The position numbers were made by a program, and so were the translations under genes. 64,000 bases of DNA from Scortum barcoo (Eukaryota > Chordata > Actinopteri > Centrarchiformes > Terapontidae), in assembly GCA_023238725.1 (NCBI GenBank), contig CM041540.1, forward strand, positions 1,887,001 to 1,951,000, read 5' to 3'. Positions 24,146 to 37,689 of this stretch are shown piece by piece. The notes under the pieces were generated by a model, which did no database searches, was not told the origin of the DNA, and was given only the letters and a program-made list of their open reading frames with translations. Position 1 is the first letter of the stretch. Each line of letters begins with the position of its first letter.

Positions 24146-24606
24146 AATGTCGTTATCTCTCAATATTAAAGCAGTTGTTCTGGTGATAACTGGATAATCG
24201 TGTTGAACTCCAAAATGAGTGTGTGGTTTCATTTGAGCACAGCTGATTTCAACCTTCAAGATCACTGTGATGACTGTCAGGGAGGATCCATAACTGATCA
24301 ATAATTAAGGCCTAAATGTGGAGTTTGCTTTGCTGCAGTTTCTTCATTGGAGCAGACAATCTGGTTTTATAGTCTCCAAAGATGAGAGGTTGACCCATCT
24401 CTCTGCTTCAGCCAGCAGCTGCTCAAATAAAGCCGTTATATATATTATATAGAAATAATGAAGACATTATTAAGCTCATCCTGTTTGCCATCCCACTGTA
24501 CATAATGACCCCCACAGCATCTCCACAGAGCCTACAGACACCTGCTGATGGAAACTAACTGGAGAATAAACAGAAACATTACAAGGAACAAGAAGAAAAC
24601 ACCTTC
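24146..24606 (+). repeat. Copy 1 of a 461-bp direct duplication
   Basis: This segment matches 53906-54366 in the same orientation almost throughout, with a few substitutions and single-base indels. Examples are the shared 'aggcctaaatgtggagtttg' and 'cctgctgatggaaactaact' stretches. It contains no open frame of note and no clear terminal repeats. It could be an unnamed interspersed family or a local segmental duplication. Confidence 0.88.
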
Positions 24607-25702
24607 TGTTTCCTGGAGATAATTAACTTGTGATTTCGAAATAAAAAGGTAGTTTTGTTCCTGCTCATTCCTGCTGTACTAACATGATTCAGTTAAACAC
24701 ACACAGACTGTAAACAGATATTCAAACATCCGATGCTCATTACTAAAGTTTAGATTTCCAAGCTGTTCGATCTTCATATGATCTTTATGTGAACAGAAAG
24801 GCGTCCACGTCTGTGCAAAGAGCCGCAAGCAACCGTGTGATAATCAGTATTTATCAAGTGTACGTTCACACAGCTGCGCGCCATCAGCAGTGAAAAATCT
24901 CCTCATAATCAACTTGTTTACGTGAAGAAACTGCACAAACAGTTTCGCTATGTCACGTTTGTAGCTGCCAAACATGGGAAAAAAGAGAATTAAGATTAAT
25001 GAAGAATCAAACTGTTTTATTTGGTGATCCGGCCCAGCAGCAGGAAACAGGCGGTCAGAGGTTTGTCGCCTGTAATAAGAAGTGAAACAGAGGTGGTTTG
25101 ACGTCAAATTGAACCACAAAGAAAAAAAAAAAGAGAGCAATTGAAGCTTGTAGGGGCTCTCCAAAAGTTGCTGCCACAGATCGAGTGAGATTGGCTTCGA
25201 CAAACAAAAACGGCTGATCATCATCTGAGTGAGACGGCGCCTGGAAACACCAAAAAATCCAGGAGGAGGTGGAGAGGCTTTTTGTGAATTACGATCTGAG
25301 AAGTTTGATCTTTGAATTTAAAAGCTTCATTTAAACATCATCATTTAAAGTTTACATGTTTGTGAATGTTTCATAATTTAATTTGAGGTCATTAAATAAA
25401 CATTAGAAACATGATCATCACAAATTCATCTTCCAGGAATGTGAGCCTGCGTTTCTTTTGCTTCCTGGACGTTGTTATATTAAAATTAAAGGTGCTGCAT
25501 TGGTAGACTTCCTCTATTTAAATGCACGAGAGAGCCTTTTTATATGATTTAACTACATTTATTTAAACTGAACACACAAACTGAAACTTGTCACGACACT
25601 TTAAAATAGAGAACAACAGCGAAACTCAATTTAAAGCCCCTGAAATCTTAAATATGAGGCAGACCATGCTCATGTGTGACTGCAGTTTTAATAAAAAACA
25701 AA

Positions 25703-25705
<3 letters not shown>

Positions 25706-25745
<40 letters not shown>
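25706..25745. repeat. (TA)n microsatellite
   Basis: About 20 TA units are present. It can extrude as a cruciform and is prone to length change. Confidence 0.95.
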
Positions 25746-25747
<2 letters not shown>

Positions 25748-28700
25748 AAAGATCAAGAGAGAGTCTAAATCTTTCATCGACACCCCTTGCAGGATAAAAT
25801 TCATCCAATCAGGAATTCATCAGATCTTATCGATACTGATTCATTAACAGTGTCGTCCCACCGTTTATTTACTGTTACCGTCCATTTTCTGCCTCTTTAT
25901 TCAGAGCTGTGCTTCTTCTTTCTTGTTTTCTTAACTTTGGCGGATTCAGGCTCTCAAAAACGTTAAACTGTCCTCACTGCTTATAAATGAAAATAAATTC
26001 AAATCTTCATGTATAATGCGACCGTTTCATTAAGAAGTTACAAAATAAAAAGACGTGAATGCTTCTGATTATTAATTATAAATATTCAGCCGTTAATGAA
26101 GCACAGAACAAGTCTTTGGTTCAACGAACTTTATTAAACCACCTAAATTAAATATTGCTCTTAAAGAATCAGCAGCAGTCGTGTAAACTGTAAAAACTCC
26201 CCCGAGGCTGCAGAGTGACTCGCATCCATCGCCGGCTTCATTTCCTCCTGCTCGCTCGTCCTGAAGAGAAAAACACAACCAGCCGAGCAGCTTCGACTCT
26301 GCAGCTGCAGATTTACACCTCTTATTTTGTTTTCACAGCTTATCGGGACTTTTTAATGCAACTTTTACTCTTATTCTGCTCTCACTAATCACTGTGACTT
26401 TATCTACAAATGCATTTATACTGACTGGTGTCATGTTGTTGTATGTTAATCTATTTATTGATTTGTAACCATGGCGACTAACTGACTAAACTTGAGCTGA
26501 AAAGTACAAAGTAGAAGAAAGTAAAGCACAAAAAAATCCTTTCATACAACATGTTGAATTAAAAATTATTCTTTTCAATTGCTTTCAAATAGTTTACGTA
26601 AAAAGGTTTCTCAGTACTATATGAGAGCGGTATATGATGTGTGTATGACCTCACTTTATTAGTATTCATGAGATATTTTAAGTAAATAAGCTGGTAAGAA
26701 TGATGAAGATGTCATTTGTCCCACAATAGCAGAAAGAGTGATCATATCGCTCATGATCTGCTTTTACACATAAATGTCAGATCATGAAGTAAAATGACTC
26801 TAAAAACACCACAAAATGACTGTTTTCAATGTGTGTGTATGTGTTTGTGGTTTTCTGTGAATGAGTTTTCTTAGTGTTTGTGAGAGGAAGAGCACAATAA
26901 TAACATCCCTCATGTCGATATCAGATCAATAAGAAAAACTTTGCATTTGCGTCATTTAAAGTCTCGATGTTTCCTTCCAAAAAGTTAAAAAACAGGTAAA
27001 AGACTGAACATTTGCAGCTCAAACAGTGACTTCTGGATAAAGTCCTCAGACCGTCAGTGATGGAGGCTGCAGGTTTCTCAGGACTGCAGGATTAAACGTG
27101 ATGACTTCACTGTTTCAGTCCGACATTTACGGCCGCGCAGAGAGAGACAGATGAAACCAGATAAAAATGTTTTAATGCGTTCACGTTTAATTCCTCCTCT
27201 GCATTAAACGTAATTTCAGCAAGATATTAAACTTGCAGCTCTTCTCCTCTCTCTCTCTCTCCTGCAGCCCTCCATCGTTTTCCTTCCCTCCATCTGCCTC
27301 TCTGAATATGTTAATTCATTCAGCTGCCGGCTCGTAGCTCCGTGATCAACGAGGCTCCAGGCTGCTGGTTCAGGATCTATAGGGAGCCGGATCATTAAAA
27401 CACCGGGAGGACCGGCTCCGAGCTGCTTGATGGAAAAATGATACCGCTCGTTTTTTTATTGCAAAGGTGATATTATATTATCATATTTATCTTAAGTTTA
27501 AATAACTTTGTCTTCATCTCAACCTCCTCAAATCAGGATCGGTCAGTTTCCTGTCAGCCAAATGGAGGAAGAAGAAATGAAGAAGATTCATTTAATGCTT
27601 CTGTTTACATTTATATCAATATTTCACTTTTTCTTCTTTTTCTAAAGAAACATAAAAAAAACCTTTCAGCCAAAGAAGAAACTAAACTGAAGGTGAAGCA
27701 GCAAAAACTAAATTATTCACATTAAAATGCATAAAAAAAGGTTAAAAATCCAAAATACCTCGGCTTCACATTGCAGGAGTTTTAAATTTAAAAGTCATTA
27801 ATTCACCTTCTCAGTCACTTAAAAGAAGAAACCTGAGGAAGAGCCACAGATGAGGGATCCCTCTCCCTGGGACAGGACAGACGTGCAATAGATGCCACAT
27901 GTACAGAGAACATCATCATCAGTCATATATGAAGTTAAACATGGGTCATAATAAACTGTGGCTGTATATTTACAGCACAAACAGATGTTTGTTGCTCTTT
28001 TATTTGTCGTGAAGTGAAAGGTGAAGTAAATACAGGATGCTGGCAGACATTTTAAAGTCAAGTATTGTATGTTTACTTCTCAAAAGTGCCTGAAACTAAT
28101 ACAGAAACTATAAATATTCAACAGCCTGTGAAGCAGAATGATATTAAGAGCCTTTATCGATCCATTGGATTCAGAGAAATGCAGAGATAATAATAAAAAA
28201 TTGACTCTGGATAACTGGAAACTGATCGAACTACAGGAAAACAGAAAACCAGAAAAACTCTTTTGTCTGGAAAAGAGAAAAATCACCACAGATTGTAGAA
28301 AACCTCGTCTGCTTTTTGTGGAGGAAGCTTCCCCCCCGAGGTGCTGAGGTCTTTCCGGATAACAATCTGCCAGGAACGACACACACACACACACACTCAT
28401 CCTGCAGGATCATTTTCCTCAGAGACTTTTTGTTGTGTTTCCTTATTTTCAGTAGATTTTTCACTGAATGACGGGGATAAATCTCCTGTTTTGTGAGCAG
28501 GTTTTTATTAATTATCTGGTTCAGGATCCGACTTTGACATCCACATGTTGACTTTTTATCATTTTTTAGTTGTAAATGTCTCTTTGATTTGTGGTTGTTG
28601 TCTTCTTTGTGTTTTTTTGTGTTGCTGAGCATCCAGTCTGACTCTCTAAATGGAAATCTGAAGAATTTTAATGCCGCACATGAAGCTTTTCAGCACTTTT

Positions 28701-29397
28701 ATTCTCAGTAACTTGTCAGAATAAATTCTCCATTTTAATGAGGTGCGGCTGAGTAAAACTTGCAGGTAAAAGACGAATGATTGGAAAGGGAAGAGGAAAG
28801 GACAGAAAGGAAATAGGAAAGGAGGCGTTTAAAAGGGAAGGAAGGGGGAAGTGATAAGGTAGAGCGAGAAAGGAGGGAGTAATGAATGAAATGAGAAGGC
28901 AGTTAATGAAAGGAGGATTTGGCAAGAGACGGGATGAGGTGGAGGAAGAAGAAGAAGAAGAATTTTAATGAAAATGGAACCGAGCCGAGAAAAAGAAAAA
29001 AAAAACGAAGAAGAAGAAGAACGAGAAGAGGAGGGAGATGATGTCATTATTACAGCTTGACAAAGTGTTTTTCCTCAGGAGAGACGGAGTGTGTGTGTGT
29101 GTGTGAGAGAGAGAGAGACAGACAAAGTTAGAAAAGAGGTGAGACAGTTTTTTCTCGTTGCCAAAGGTCGCTGGATCAACAGCTCGTCTGCAGCTCTGAT
29201 AAGACACTTTAAATTAGACTGCAACGTGTGTGTGTGTGTGTGTGTGAGTGTGTGTGTGTGAGTGTGTGAGATTGGAGGACAGTGATTTATGGAGGTGAAG
29301 TTTATCGTCATCATCACATTGAAGGATGAATATTCACAAAATTCTCCTCTCCTCTCGTTCACCTCTTTCCTTCTTAGGTGTCGAGTTTTTCCTTCTT

Positions 29398-29441
29398 TCC
29401 TCCTCCTCCTCCTCCTCCTCTTCCTCCTCTTCCTCCTCTCT
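29398..29441. repeat. (CCT)n pyrimidine microsatellite
   Basis: CCT/TCC units form a pure pyrimidine tract on the plus strand, with the potential to form a triplex. Confidence 0.9.
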
Positions 29442-32034
29442 CCATCATACAGTTGAGGAGCTGTTTAAATAGCAGCTGAAGGATTGAACCTCTCTGCTGA
29501 AATAAACTAAAACCAGTCAATAAAGGCGTTAATGGAAACACAATTTATGACTTTAATTTGGCCCAAACAGGGTCAAGCTCGAGTTCGAGTGTGTGTGTGT
29601 GTGTGTGGCAACATTGACAACATAAACTATATGACCTGATAATTATTTTTTCTCTCAGTACTGGAACAACTTGATCAGCATTATTATTATTTCCAGCTTC
29701 TGTACCTCTAAACTATTTCCTTTAAGAGTCTTTATTTCTAAATAAAACAACCTGCGACACATATATGGTGAATTATTCAGACTATCGGGGAATAAGTGAG
29801 AAAATATTCACATATATTTTATCATAATTCATCTCCACATGTCATCTGTCACATGTTCTCCTGTGAAACTTTCTCTGGACTGCAACTTCTCAAAGGAACA
29901 GGCACGTGGTGGAAAAAGTGACCAAAAAAAGGGAAACTGACAAAGAAAAATAGTTTTTTTATAGTTATTTTAGCTTTTGTGCAAAACCTTTTGGTCATTT
30001 TCTGTTTTAAAGCCCACTCTCTTGACTAAAAATTCAGCGAAAGAGGAGTCAATCAAGGTTTCTACAAAACAGAATCACACAAAGAGTCAATGAAGACGAT
30101 AATTGTACTCAATATATCAAATAATAACATGGCACACTGTTATATAAGCACCATAACTCCATTAAATGTTAATATATCTCTTGTTTCCATTTGTTTTTTT
30201 GAAAGTCGCAAATACCTTTGACCTGCAAATCCAAAGAGTACGAGCATTTTAGTTTCTTCGTTAAATATCTGTTTATTATCTGTCCTTTATAAATATCGTT
30301 TTTCTGGCGTAATTCCTTTAAGTGAGATTAAGTGACACGTTTATCATCTAAAAAAGAAAAAAGCTCAAATTTGAATATTAACTAATTAGAAAATACAATA
30401 AATTAGAAATTTGGTGTTTAGAAAAGTGCACCTTGTAACGAAAACTAAGATATAAATGGCTGAATTTTTAATGATATCAGCTTTTTTAATATGAGAAACT
30501 TCCATTAATTGTGAAGTGACATTAAAGTCGTTCCTGTATGAAAATATTAAAGTCGTTGTGATAAAAAAGGTGAGGAGCTTCATACTGAACAGCAGCAGTG
30601 AGAAACGCCCCTGTTGTCTGTTTTTGGGTCTAATTTGAGCTGATTCGTCCCCCGAAGAGCCAAAATCTTTCCAGCTGTGGCTCCCCGGGAAATGCCTTTT
30701 TTAATCTCGTCTCCTTAGACTGTGGTTTTCCTCCCCTCTCCTTTTTTCTCTCTGTGCACTTTAACAGCTACAACAGCACTCAGGAGGTGATATTGCCCAT
30801 CAGGACAGGAAGTCGTGGTCGTTTGTGGTCGTCTGGATGTGCCGATGCAAACAGAGAGGCCGAAGAAAAAGCTGAAACAAACTCAAATATCTTGACAGCT
30901 GTTGGATGGATGGTCGTTATATTTTCAACAAACATTCACGTTTCCCAGAAGATGAATCCAAATTACTTTAATTATTCGTTGACTTTTCCTCCAGCGCCAC
31001 CACGAATGTGATATTTGTGGTTCAGAGCGAGATATCTTGGACATTTTCTTGGTCTCCAGAGGATAAGTTTTAAAGTTTCTAAAGTATTCATTTAAAAATC
31101 TAAACATATTTTTAATGGACATTTTGTTCAGTCGTTCATGGTTCCCAGTCGATGAGTCCAAATGACTTTAATTTAATGCCACGATTTTCCCTTTGGCACA
31201 CCACGAGGTCGCCATTTTGGATCGTTATTAAAATATCTCAACAATAAAGTTTGGTATAATTGTTCATCATTTACATGATCAGGTTAAAATTTTAATTTGT
31301 CAAATGCTTTTATTTGTGACCTGATATCAGCAGAACTGTTTGGTGCTAAAAGCAAATAACAGGTTATTAGAGGGTAAACTTCATAAACATTATACCTGAT
31401 AAACGTTAGCACGTTAGCACTGTGAGCTGATGCGAACATTTAATTTATCCTCACAGAGCTGTAAGCATGGCTGTGGACACTTATGCCGTATTTCAATTCA
31501 AATACTTGTATATTTGTAAATTTTCATGTAGTAGACTGTGTACTTACTTACGTAATGTGCAAATTTTAACAAGGTAAAGTTGTCAATCAAACTTAGCTAA
31601 AAGGACAATTGCTATATTTGACCACTCCTTTTTCTTCTTCATTTTAATGGTGAATTGCAACCCGGGCGTAGCTTTATCGCCAACATTTGACGTCAAAAAT
31701 ATCTGCTGTTTGCTCACTTGACTTCCATTTTATTAAAAGTAAATAAATATATTTGTTTTTACCTTCACTAACATATGTAAGGTGCTCACTCAGTTTGGTG
31801 GTCCCTTCCTTTCTGATATATAGCCAAGATTTTTTACCTTTATGAGTCCACCATCTGTGTGGGCATAGTGTGATGGATTTTGCCATAATTGTCAGAGTGA
31901 ATGCACTTAAAATAGCGAGTACAAGTGTGAAAGTAAATAAATATAAACACAGCTTTGGTCTGGCTAACAATAAGAAAAGATTAGAAAGTGATGCTGGTTT
32001 GATCTAATTAATGACTGCGTGATCTTTACAGGAT

Positions 32035-32064
32035 AAGAAGTATAGATAATGGATGGATGGATGT
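32035..32064 (+). mobile_element. GGATGGATGG tail, remnant of an RTE-like LINE
   Basis: 'gataagaagtatagataatg' followed by 'gatggatggatg' is a decayed form of the tail found at the end of fish RTE/Rex3-type LINEs. Only the tail is recognisable. Confidence 0.45.
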
Positions 32065-32523
32065 CCTTTTATACTTTTTGTGGCTCAAGTAAATCAGCAT
32101 TTTCATATTGTTGTTGTAATTATGCCTGCTGAGGGTAGGGGGCGCTAACAGGGCATTGGTATGTGAGTTGAGTTTCCTTTGACCCCGAGCTGATCTGCTG
32201 TCAGGCTGAAAAATCCTGCAGAAATGCTGAAACCAGGAAAAAAAAAATTAAATGCAAACTCAACACTTTTTTTTCTGTTTAGCTTTACTTCCTCTGAGGA
32301 TGTGCTGGTTTGTTTATTAATGGTTTGTTTTTGTCCTTTTTCTTCTTCTCTTTCTTGTTTCGCTGCTTCACACAATGTTCCCTTTTTAATTCACATTACT
32401 GCTTTTATGTTCGCAGCCTCTCCTCCTCCGTTTTTTTATTTGATCTCTTACATGATTTTTTTATGGTTTTTATGCACTTGCTCAGATTTGACAAACGTTG
32501 CTGATTTTGCTGATCGATTGATT

Positions 32524-32559
<36 letters not shown>

Positions 32560-32664
32560 CATTGAAACATAACAGAGATAACTGGTATTCTATCTCTTCT
32601 CTCTCTGACTCAGTAAATCTCTTTTAAGAGGAGTTATAAAACCACCCGACTGCATCTCTTATTA

Positions 32665-32915
32665 ACATTACACTGTGTGTGTGTGTGTGTCATCTTGTAC
32701 TTCTATCCTTATGGGGACCACCATTAGACTTTCATGTGAGGACACTTTGGAGAAGTGAGGACGTTTCGCCTGCTCCTGATTTCTCTTAAAGGCTGTTTGC
32801 TTTCAGATTAAGGTTACACATTAAAGTTTAAAGTTATGGTGGGTAAAGTCTTCAGGTGATGCACGCCAATGCAACGTCCTCCTAAATGTCAAAAACAAGA
32901 GTGTGTGTTTTTGTG
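32665..32915. repeat. GT-bounded interspersed repeat
   Basis: The block is bounded by GT-rich sequence on both sides. It contains 'tcttgtacttctatccttat', 'ggggacc' and 'gaggacactttggagaagtg'. This pattern recurs in many fish genomes beside GT microsatellites. Identity is from recalled pattern only. Confidence 0.5.
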
Positions 32916-34172
32916 CTGCAAGTTGCTGAGCTCAGCAAAGATGAGAAAGATTCAGAATAATTTCAATGATAAAATGAAAATGACGACAGGAAAAGATGGC
33001 TGGATTAAAAAATGACAGTATTAAAGGCACAAAAGACGCACAAAAGAAATCCAGGTGTGGAGCTTTGTGTTAGTTCGACTCATGTTCATGCAGCTGTTAT
33101 AACCTTATTATTTCTCCTTCACATTAAAACTAATTTTCTACAACATCTTCTCTCCTCTTCCTCCCTCGTTGAAGCTTCTGCTGCTGTCGAATAATTTAAC
33201 TTTAATGTGCTTGTGTTTATTAAACAGGATGTTTTCCTGCAGAAGCTCAAAACTCCATCGAAGGGCCAAACCTCCCCTGGCAAATCTAATTATCAGTAAA
33301 TATTATGAGCTAATAAAATTTGATATATTAATACAGATAAAGTTACACAGCAGCAAATAAAACAAGTAAAATCAGCGTCACTGTTCCCAGCTGCATCATT
33401 GAAGTGGTGCATTCATAATGTAAGTGAGTTTACATCACATGATTTTATAAATGTCAATTAAAATATATCAATATTTATATTCCTGTAATATAAAATATAT
33501 ATGATTCTGACATGATTAACGAGCTTTACGTATGTTTTGATGCTAATATTTCAGTACTTTGCATAAGTAAAATTTTTAATGCAGGACTTTCTACATAGTG
33601 CTATCATTACTTTTACATCAATAAATAATCTGAGTAGGTCTTCCAGCGCTGTTAATTGTATAACTGTGTGTTATAAAAGTTCAATTTACCGTGTGAGGCT
33701 GCTGTGATTGACTTATCAGTACATTAACCACAATAAAACACACACAGGAAGTTCAAGCTGCAGGGCATAATTTCATTCAACATGAAGTGCTATATTCACA
33801 AAAATAAAATAATAAAACAAAACATCAACAACCCGAGAATATTTTAGCTTTTATATTTTACATTAAATGTCTTTTTGCAACAACAATGCACAGCTACTAC
33901 AGGGAGGTAAAATAAAGTCTTGGTAAAAGTTGAGGGAGCTTTCTGTCGTCCAGGTCTGATGCATCAAATCTTTTCTATAAATATTTTCTCAGACTCGTGC
34001 ACATAAAACCAGCTGCACCATCGTAGGTTGACATTTGTTAAACTTTAGTCAGAAAAAACCCACCTAATAAAGACATATTTTAAAAATCTGTTTGTTTTTT
34101 TTTCACATGACCTCGACTGTGCGGGACGGGTTATTCCTAAAGTGCAGCGTGTTGGTTAAAAATGAATTGATT
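32916..34172. other. Non-coding AT-rich stretch
   Basis: No gene, RNA or clear repeat structure is recognised. Confidence 0.45.
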
Positions 34173-34305
34173 TAAGATAAGATAAACTTTATTAATCAGG
34201 AAAATTCACTTGTTCGGCAGCTCAACAGTGAGATAAATATGAAACGAAGAACAAAAAATACAGAAGATAAAAAAGACATAAACATAAAATACATTATTTA
34301 CATCC
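34173..34305 (-). mobile_element. LINE 3'-end fragment (GATAA-type tail)
   Basis: 'ttaagataagataaacttta' followed by 'ttaatcaggaaaattcactt' is the antisense form of a fish LINE 3' end with a (TTATC)n tail. It is related to the tails at 40123-40160 and 58761-58800. It is very short, with no coding part. Confidence 0.6.
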
Positions 34306-34578
34306 TTCGTATAGACAGGTTGATTTTTAAATAGATTTTTAAAGTACACACAGATTAGCGCGGCCTGCAGCTTGTGTTTGTGTCGTTTCAGTTACACGAA
34401 CTTTTCTATGCAACAGTTTTGAGATTTTTTGCAGCTGGACTTTATATTTTAAGCAGCCAGGGGGCGCCGTCTCTCAGATTCTCTGACAGACACGGAGCTG
34501 CAGGTCGTCCCGATCTCAGGTGTTTTGTAACAGTTCGGTCGTACACACGAAACATCATTGAAACAGAGGAGGAGCAGC

Positions 34579-34743
34579 ACACACACTCAAACACACACAC
34601 TCAAACACACACACATTCAAATACACACACACTCGAACACTCACAAAGAGTTAGAAAACATGAATAAAACATGAGTCCAACATTATGTCCAGCTTGGACG
34701 GAGGACAAACAGAGGCCACTGGGAGCTTCAGTACGACAACAAG

Positions 34744-34774
<31 letters not shown>

Positions 34775-35055
34775 GGCTTCTGTCAAAAAGTGTGTGTCTT
34801 TGTGAGATTTTGTGTGAGTGTGTACCCACTCAGGTCTTGTTGTTGTTTGTATTGCATGTTGTATTTTGTGTGTGTGTGTGTGTGTGCTAGTGTGTGTGTG
34901 TGTGCTCCCCGTGGGGCAAGGCGGTTGCCATGGGGACAGTGATAAGGGTTCTAAATGGAGCTCAATAATTAATGAGCTCTTGATAAGATGCACTCTCACA
35001 CACACACACACACACACACACATACTTTGCAACAGCACACACACACACACACATT
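34579..35055. repeat. Cluster of alternating CA and TG tracts
   Basis: CA tracts at 34579-34640, 34744-34773 and 34994-35053 flank TG tracts at about 34866-34904. The opposite orientations allow hairpin formation between tracts, and all can adopt Z-DNA. Long frames here are dinucleotide translations. Confidence 0.85.
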
Positions 35056-35439
35056 AACAGCACAGACAAAGAGTGTTGTGAATAAACGCTGCTTCATAAC
35101 ATCATTTTATGTATTTCTGCAACAAAATCTTCATAAACATCAATTGAATTTTTATCTAAAAGTCAAAATGTTAAAGCGAGTTTAATAAAGACGAATTCAG
35201 CAGTTTAAAAAAAAGGATCAAAAATTATTTTCTGTTTTTGTCACAACAACAAAAAGTTTTTCCTTCTTAAATGTCACATTTTTTAAGTGATTGTTCGGAG
35301 TCTCGTTCATCCTGCAGGTGCACGATTTACCTTGTTCAACATGTTAGCTTAGCATATTAGCTTTGCATGTTAGAGTCATTTGTTGATTCTATTCTTACAT
35401 AAACTAAATAAGATTTAACTAATTTAGTTTGTCCGACGT
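35056..35439. other. Non-coding AT-rich stretch
   Basis: Nothing is recognised. Confidence 0.4.
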
Positions 35440-35715
35440 CTGATCAGTAACGTTTTTGTGATATCTGATCAGCTCTCTCTGAACTTTGGGTCTGCGTCGT
35501 CCAATCGATCTGATCACTGTGATTGAACTGAGCGACCGATCGATCCCCGATCTGATCGGATGAACGGATGGACCGGAGAGGTGCCGATGGAGCCGATCGA
35601 TTGAGCCGAACGATGAGGTCGTCTGGCCCCGGAGCGGAGGACAGCTAGCCAATGAGCGGGCCCGGTGCTGTCCAATCACTTCGATCGATTGATCAGGTGA
35701 TCGATCACAGGCTGA
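35440..35715. other. GATC/CGAT-dense, CpG-rich patch with CCAAT motifs
   Basis: GATC occurs more than a dozen times by eye in about 280 bp, often as GATCGATC or GATCTGATC. There are also many CpGs and three CCAAT motifs (CCAATCGATC, AGCCAATGAG, TCCAATCACT). Composition differs sharply from its AT-rich surroundings. It could be a diverged CpG-island promoter or a decayed short-unit array. No transcript or exon is evident. A 130-aa minus-strand frame across it (35419-35811) is low complexity and not called a gene. Confidence 0.5.
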
Positions 35716-36180
35716 GGAGCTCCATCCCTCTTCTTCTTCATCCTCCTCTTCTTCTTCTGTCATCTTTCTTCTTCTTTTCTTTGCTTTTTTCTTCTTTTTG
35801 CTCTCCTCCATCTTCCTCTTTCATTTCCTCTCCGTGTAATAAAAACTTCTTGTTCTCCTCCATCTCTTCCTTATTTCTGTTAATCCTCCCTCAGCACAGA
35901 TAAAGCTTGTTTTTCTCCTCCATCTCTTCTCCCTTACACAGTAATAAAAACCTCCTCATCCCCTCCTCTTTTTAATCCCTTCGACTCAAGTGCCGCTTCA
36001 CTTTCGACTTAAAATAAACTTTTCTTTTTCACCTCCCAAACCTTTTCTCCTCCTTCTCTTCTCCCGGCAGTTATAAAAACCAGTATTACTCCTTCGTCTC
36101 CTCCTCCTCTCCTGACAGTGATGAAGAGTGTTTTTCTTCCTCAGACAGGCATTTATCTTAGAGAGGCAAACCCCTTCAGT
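35716..36180. repeat. Pyrimidine-rich region (CTT/CTCC imperfect repeats)
   Basis: The plus strand is dominated by TCTTCTTCC and CTCCTCC variants. It appears to contain imperfect copies of a unit with 'cctcc' and 'taataaaaac' (for example near 35838 and 35941). It is non-coding and gives rise to spurious Lys/Glu- or Ser/Phe-rich frames. Confidence 0.6.
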
Positions 36181-36243
36181 TCCTTTTAATTATTTTGTCA
36201 TTGAGATCAGGGAAAAGAGGCGGCGATATAACATATAACATGA

Positions 36244-36274
<31 letters not shown>

Positions 36275-37689
36275 TAAAAACACTGAACTTATTCACAGGT
36301 GGTCTTATATATAACTTATTCACAAGTTAAAAAACTTTCCTGCATTTCCTGTCTGTATCTCTTCTGTCACTGACAAACGAAGGCAAAAAAAAGACCATCT
36401 TCCAAAAAAGACCATCCAAAAACATCATCTTAAAAAAGAAAGAAGTCTGTACAATGTGCACGTCAGCAAACAAAAAGTGTGCTGGTGAGATCTGCAGAAA
36501 TATTAAAACATCGAAACCTTCAGGGCTCCTTTCTTAATAAAAAGAGTTTCATCGAGAGTTTTTATTACCGGCAGCGAGACAAGTTTTGATGAAACGACAC
36601 TTTTTTTCATGTCACACTTTTAGATTTATGAACATGTTTTTCTACAAACCCCCTTTGGTAAAAAATAAGTGAGACTTCTCAAAACCTGCATTATCTGAAA
36701 CGCTTGTAAAGTCGAAAAGGAGCAAGATTTCTGATTTATATTCGAAAATATAATAATAATAGACGTTCTGGGCCAACACTTACTTCTTCTTGGTGCTTTA
36801 GAAACTTTGTTTGAGAAGGAATTTATTTATTAACAAGTTCATTTTGTCCTGATTTTGTAGAAAGATGGTTCCAATATTATTAAAGATGTTTTTCACAAAA
36901 AACCTTCATGGACAAAAACAGCAAAGTGTGGTTGGTTTCTTTCTGGTTTCATGCTCCAGTATATTTCTACACATCAAACATATTGATTATTAGCGGCACT
37001 GTCTGCAAATGAGTCATCCAGCGGCTCATTTTCAGACATGAAGTTGTTATTCACTCCGTATGTTAAACAGGTTCTTCATTTTCCGTGAACCTGAAGACGT
37101 GTGCAGGCTGGAAAATGTGTCTCAGGTAATTGACTCATCAATGTCCCAGTTTTTATTCAATCAGCAACCTAATCAGTGCAAGAAATCCAATTCACTGTCC
37201 GGAGAACGACACAGCACGAAAAGTCGATCCAAAACCGATACGGAGGAAAAAGAAATCCTGATTTTTTATACAGATTTTTTTATTTCAGATGGTCCTGAAA
37301 TAAAACAGAACATCTGGTTTTCATGTGATTGAGGTCAAGCAGAAACTAAACGGATGTGAATTTGAAGTCCTTGCAGTTATAATGAAGCCATGTGTGTGTG
37401 TGTGTGTGCTGCTGCAGGGTGTTGTGTAAACAGCGAGGCTCTGTAGCGTAAAATGAAGTGCCCCTCGGCTGCTCCGGGCTCAGATGGTGCGTTGGGTTTA
37501 GCCTTCTGCTGCTGCCTTCAGGGCAGCCGGGTGGAGCCGAGCAGAGAGGAGGAGGAGGGCGAAGAGGAGGAAGAGGAGGAGGAGGAGGGACTAGTCGGCA
37601 TCTGGGGCTCCTCTCAGTCTTTATCTCCTTTTTATTGTCTTTTATTTGGTGCAACAAGAGGAGGATCAACAGTCATAAAACACATAAAG
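36181..37689. other. Non-coding stretch with CA and GA-rich tracts
   Basis: No gene is recognised. A (CA)n run lies at 36243-36271, a GT run at 37391-37408 and a GAGGAG tract at 37539-37590. The frames at 37346-37669 and 37453-37716 come from that tract. Confidence 0.45.

Larger units (their letters stand above)
24607..32034. other. Gene-poor region with microsatellites
   Basis: No coding exon is recognised in 7.4 kb. Contents seen: an AT run at 25706-25745, CA/GT runs at 28379-28397, 29089-29105, 29226-29268 and 29588-29607, and a CTC run at 29398-29441. GA/AAG-rich tracts lie at 28780-29040. The stretch 27240-27440 is GC-richer and non-repetitive. Open frames (for example 24844-25224, 28231-28632, 29075-29362) show low-complexity or random composition. 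Confidence 0.5.

Noticed and set aside
35419..35811. 130-aa minus-strand frame with Lys- and Glu-rich start
   Set aside because: The Lys/Glu part is a pyrimidine tract read backwards and the rest is the GATC-dense patch. There is no domain and no splice or promoter support.
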